22,971 nucleotides of DNA from Elysia marginata (lineage: Eukaryota; Mollusca; Gastropoda; Plakobranchidae). Positions within the stretch are counted from its first letter, which is position 1; each line of letters opens with the position of its first letter. The notes under the pieces are model-generated. The model saw only the letters and a list, made by a program, of their open reading frames with translations. It searched no databases and was not told the origin of the DNA. The position numbers were made by a program, and so were the translations under genes. Positions 19,618 to 22,971 of the stretch are shown here, in pieces. The stretch covers positions 189,191 to 212,161 of the forward strand of contig BMAT01012683.1 in NCBI GenBank assembly GCA_019649035.1, in the 5' to 3' direction.

Positions 19618-19697
19618 TGTTGTTGTTATTGTGGTTTTGTTGCTGCTGTTGATGGTGGTGGTTTTGTTGTTGTTGTTGTTGCTGCTGCTGCTGCTAC
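19618..19697. repeat. (GTT)n/(GCT)n microsatellite
   Basis: Imperfect GTT units grading into pure GTT and then GCT units. The poly-Leu/Val and poly-Asn/Ser frames are artefacts. Confidence 0.9.
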
Positions 19698-19995
19698 TAA
19701 TATCTTCTAATTGCAATGCATTCTCAAAAACAAAAATCTTAAAGAGCTCAAGATTTTTATATCTACTTAAAGGCCTTTCTATAATACATAGTGGCATAAA
19801 GTTTGAATGAACTGTGGAACGAATTTTGTAGTTGAATTATGTGAACAAGTCCCACGATGGATTTCCGTTCCATTATATTCACATATTGAGTAAAAGTTGA
19901 AAATATCCATACGTTGCTAAGCTAACGGGTTTAGAGATAACTTATAGCATGTAAAATACGCAGATATAATATACAATATGAAAAGCAAAGTGATA

Positions 19996-19996
<1 letters not shown>
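19698..19996. other. No gene seen
   Basis: AT-rich, with nothing recognisable. Confidence 0.5.
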
Positions 19997-20060
<64 letters not shown>

Positions 20061-20090
20061 TTCTCTCTTTCTCTCTATCACACACACAGC
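19997..20090. repeat. (CT)n array with about 20-bp super-unit
   Basis: CT runs are interrupted by TTT at intervals of about 20 bp, then a short (CA)n. Confidence 0.95.
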
Positions 20091-20148
20091 TCTATATCTG
20101 TCCTTAAACCAACAATCAAATAAATTTGCTTAGGCTAATTGGAATAAA

Positions 20149-20508
20149 TTACATACATCTACCAGCTTGAAAAAAAAACGAGTATTGACATTTTTCTACA
20201 TCAAGCGCATCGCATTGGTTTCCTTTAGCTAAATAGTCTTCAAAATTCATTTTCTCATAGAATCTGTGTGCATCAAGCCTACTGCTTCTGATGACTTCAA
20301 TATGCCACCCCCTCCCCCATCCATCCTTTATCGAACCAGAACTGTAAGTCCACAAATCACGCAGACCCATAATCGTATTAGGGTTTAGATCTACTAACTT
20401 ATAAAAATGATATTGGATTGAAAATTTTTTTATTTGTTGACAATCGGTCCAATTATTTAGAGTTCGTCTGTTTGAAACGTCCATGTTTTCTTTCGTGCAT
20501 TCAAACAT
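20149..20508 (-). CDS. Unassigned ORF with GNAT-like C-terminal patch
   Basis: A 119-codon minus-strand frame with an ATG start at 20508. Residues 68-92 (plus-strand about 20307-20233) read WHIEVIRSSRLDAHRFYEKM and continue NFEDY. This resembles the C-terminal motif of GCN5-related N-acetyltransferases, a beta strand I-E-V-x-S followed by A-x-R-F-Y-E-K-x-G-F, with N in place of the usual G. The acetyl-CoA-binding R/Q-x-x-G-x-G/A motif, which should lie upstream, is not convincing in this frame. A last exon of a spliced gene, a pseudogene relic or chance are all possible. No AATAAA was seen just downstream. Confidence 0.25.
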   Translation of the reverse strand: MFECTKENMDVSNRRTLNNWTDCQQIKKFSIQYHFYKLVDLNPNTIMGLRDLWTYSSGSIKDGWGRGWHIEVIRSSRLDAHRFYEKMNFEDYLAKGNQCDALDVEKCQYSFFFQAGRCM

Positions 20509-21569
20509 TAGATCTAATATTATTTATTCACCTATGTTAGAAAATGAAAATGAAAGCACGGGTTTTTTTTTTTAGGGCCAAGAAAGAATATTTTCAAAGA
20601 ACTGTTATGCGATATTTAGGTTTTTAAAGGCTGAATGCTTAGCTCAAGACGCTACAGGCTGTCAATGTTAGTCAAGAATGTTCTTCTGTAGGCAAATGCT
20701 GTTTTTTTTTCCCTCGAACGTGTCGATTCATTCTCACGATAATTAGCGGAAGGTCGACTTAGCCTGCCTTATGACCAAAGAGGAACAGGTTAAAAGCCTT
20801 TGTGAATGCAAGGAGAAATTTTCCACGGATTTCGAAGGATCAGAATGGGTCTCTAAATAGGGCTAGGTCTACCGTACCAAAAGTCCTAGATCAATTTTGT
20901 GACAATCGACAGTAAGAGGCTTAACATTACCAAAGTGCTCCAGGATATAGGCCTAGATCTAAATTTCTACTCTGATCTATAAATGTAATGAGAGAGTTTA
21001 TGGCTCTACTGGGCATTTGCCGGCAACTCTTTGTTAAAAAAACAAACAAAAAAACATAGATCTAGAGGCCAAAAACAATTTACAGTGTGCACCAAGAGAA
21101 AGGGCTATCCCACTAGCATTTATCTAAATGTCCTCCACCACCCGTACCCTCTCTTCCCCAAAACAGCCCGCATGCCATGGAGGAAAAGAAACAAAGAATT
21201 AAAAAATGCGTGCATAATCTATGAATGAAGGCGAGCCCCGTCACGAGGGTTACAGACTACAGAGCAATGAAAGCATGAGACTAATTTTCTTTCTCTTCCC
21301 TTTTCTCCGTGCGCATTGAGCTACAAGGGCTCGGCGATAGGCGTTGACATTGAAAGTTTTTAAGGAGTGCTAGGGAAAAAAAGATCCGGCATGCTTGTCT
21401 CGTCGAGAGGAGAATATTGTTCTAGACATGAACACTCGCTGGCTCGTATAGGCCTGGTGTATGCAAGCTAGCAAATAACATTACACGTATAACAGATCGA
21501 ATCGAAACAAATCGAGATGTCTTAAAATTTCTGCATACATGATCGTGCGTACAGTGTCTTCGCATCAGA
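20509..21569. other. No gene seen
   Basis: Scattered TAGATCTA-type motifs and A/T homopolymers. The 65-codon frame at 21031-21228 has no recognised motif. Confidence 0.45.
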
Positions 21570-21662
21570 TTGGGCTACGATATTTGGGGAGACATTCACG
21601 CACTTGTATTACCATTCATATTTTTTCCCTTTTTTTCTGTGAGGATCTTGTCTGGGGCTAGA

Positions 21663-21827
21663 ATGGACCAAAGTGTACTGAGTGAAGTCCTCCAAGAAAG
21701 GTTTGAAAGGTCACTGGGGCAAAAGAATAATTGCCGACTTGAGAGGGGCAGGCTAGACTCGAGACAGACGCAAGACGAGGCCGGGACGTCTCTTGAGGCA
21801 GGGGTTGTTCAAACTCCAAGCATGTAG
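21663..21827 (+). CDS. Short ORF of 54 codons, doubtful
   Basis: ATG in good context (A at -3, G at +4) after a pyrimidine tract ending in GTGAG. The product begins MDQSVLSEVLQERFERSLGQ, which could form an amphipathic helix, and ends in an acidic, Gln/Thr-rich stretch. The same frame is open upstream to 21570. A TAATAAAATAAAATAAAA stretch at about 21860-21878 supplies AATAAA signals just after it. No family recognised. Confidence 0.15.
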   Translation: MDQSVLSEVLQERFERSLGQKNNCRLERGRLDSRQTQDEAGTSLEAGVVQTPSM

Positions 21828-22440
21828 TCCAGGCTAGACTAGAGGAAAGGAGCTAGCAGGGTAATAAAATAAAATAAAACGCAAAGAAAACTTAACAATC
21901 AAAGGAAAGATTTTAAAATGGATAAACACTTGGTTTAGGGCACAAAGTTAAAGGTTTGAATGCACTCTATTAATCTTTGTTCGGTGGGGTTCTCAGAAAA
22001 AGAAAGTCTAAACTGAGTGTGGTTATATTGGTGAATAAGCGCGCGTGTGTGGAGATTGAGGAGGGACGTATGGGGGGAAAAAAACCTTGCGGTTTGTCAA
22101 ACCACGAAACTGCCGAGGTCAAAGTGTTAAACCAAAACTGAAATTTAAAACAATCTTATTCATTTTTTTTTTTTAATGCAGACGGTAAAGGTAATAAATC
22201 CTAGGCAGAATATAACATAAACATTGTAGTTTTGAAAAAGAAAACTGAAATAATCTACAAAGAAAAGAAGAAGCGTAGACCACGTTGCGGCTAACAACCT
22301 AACCTTGATACACCGAGTTGACTAGGTTAAGTAAACATTTAGAGGGGCAGGGCACACACTGGATCAGACAGACTGCTCGTGAAGAAAAAAAAATAAGATT
22401 CGTTATTGTGTGTGTGTTGAGGGTAAGTTTCCACTGCAGT
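21828..22440. other. No gene seen
   Basis: Contains short A-runs, a (GT)n stub near 22042 and a T-run near 22165. No coding signal. Confidence 0.5.
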
Positions 22441-22855
22441 GTGCATGCGCCGTGTTGCACTGTCAGTCTGTCACTGTAGCCTAGGCCTAGCGTGGCTTCT
22501 TGCATCATCAGCACCGCACACCGCTGCGCATTGTTTTACGTTTTATGTTTTTCAATTTTGAAGATTTTCAACTTAGCGGGTAAAAATTGGCGCAAAATAA
22601 TCAGCACCTGATTACATTTTCTTACATCACGTCTAAACTTCGTTATACCCATTTTTTTTTTTTTTTTTTTAGGTATAAAGTATCTTGTGAAGCGGGGCCT
22701 GCGGGCATAATGGGGGGAAAAAGGCATTATACATTTTGTGTCTTTTTACAAGATTATTTATTTATCAAAGTTAATGGTTTTGGTAATTGCTGATTTTGTT
22801 ATTATTGGTGGTATTGTAGGTAGTGTGATAGTTTTTTTTTTTCTTGATGACAGTA
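22441..22855. other. Locally GC-richer stretch then poly-T; no gene seen
   Basis: GCATGCGCC at 22443-22451 is a partial NRF1-like motif in a locally GC-richer stretch up to about 22530. A T-run of about 19 lies at 22652-22670. Neither is enough to call a promoter or retroposon. Confidence 0.4.
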
Positions 22856-22971
22856 GAAGTAGTACTAGTTGTATTAAAAGTAGCAGTAGTAGTAGTAGTA
22901 CTAGTAGTAGTAGTATTGTAGTAGTAGTAGTAGTAGTAATAGAAGAAGCAGCAGTAATAATAGTAGTAGTA
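22856..22971. repeat. (TAG)n trinucleotide array
   Basis: Imperfect TAG/AGT triplets running off the right edge. This is the reverse complement of the motif class that opens the window. Confidence 0.95.

Noticed and set aside
1-22971. CRISPR array, operon or phage-like gene cluster
   Set aside because: No regular repeat-spacer pattern and no dense coding; the composition and SINE/LINE content are eukaryotic.
1-22971. The opposite-strand triplet arrays at both ends as a giant inverted repeat
   Set aside because: Only the low-complexity motif is shared, with no matching unique sequence; window placement is the likely reason.

Overview
The window looks like non-coding, intergenic or intronic DNA from an animal nuclear genome. 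A mollusc, perhaps a gastropod, is the best guess. The reasons are three tRNA-derived SINE-like elements with internal Pol III A and B boxes, the degraded 3' end of an L2/CR1-type LINE, very many (CT)n, (GTCT)n, (CTA)n and (GTT)n microsatellites, AT-rich sequence full of stop codons, and no operon-like gene packing. The species assignment is inference; no single marker proves it.

Layout. 1-170 is a (CTA)n array with a 103-bp higher-order repeat. 757-890 is a degenerate minisatellite. 1376-1640 is a (CT)n array with a 24-32 bp super-unit. 2383-2795 and 4548-4925 are two diverged copies of one dispersed repeat, each led by a (GTCT)-type microsatellite and sharing a 38-nt block identical in both. 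Between them lies a second diverged duplication (3697-3797 and 4016-4117) and a (GAA)-rich purine tract. 6050-6360 and 7530-7865 are copies of another dispersed AT-rich repeat, flanking poly-T, (GTT)n and (CT)n tracts. 8285-8592 is a complete-looking SINE with an 8-bp target duplication; 9243-9419 and about 15950-16103 are two further SINEs on the minus strand.

10722-11937 is bounded by 87-bp inverted repeats, and the right arm is itself bracketed by a 23-nt direct repeat. 12554-12609 resembles a degenerate hammerhead ribozyme. 13881-14016 is a 27-28 bp C-rich minisatellite inside a 134-codon open frame. 14651-15297 is the LINE relic on the minus strand. 16774-16966 is a fold-back structure, followed at 16995-17115 by an array of ACGTAC-N3-GTACGT palindromes. 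19260-19617 carries CCAAT and ATGGCGG motifs upstream of a short ORF with a good start context. 20149-20508 (minus) is an unassigned ORF with a patch like the C-terminal motif of GNAT acetyltransferases. 22856-22971 is a (TAG)n array.

No protein-coding gene could be called with confidence, so there is no gene system to describe. Most open frames are translated microsatellites or chance frames. The supportable content is mobile-element debris and tandem repeats. The least explained signals are the GTACGT palindromes, the 38-nt conserved block, the inverted-repeat element, the hammerhead-like motif and the GNAT-like patch. All identities and alignments were judged by eye.
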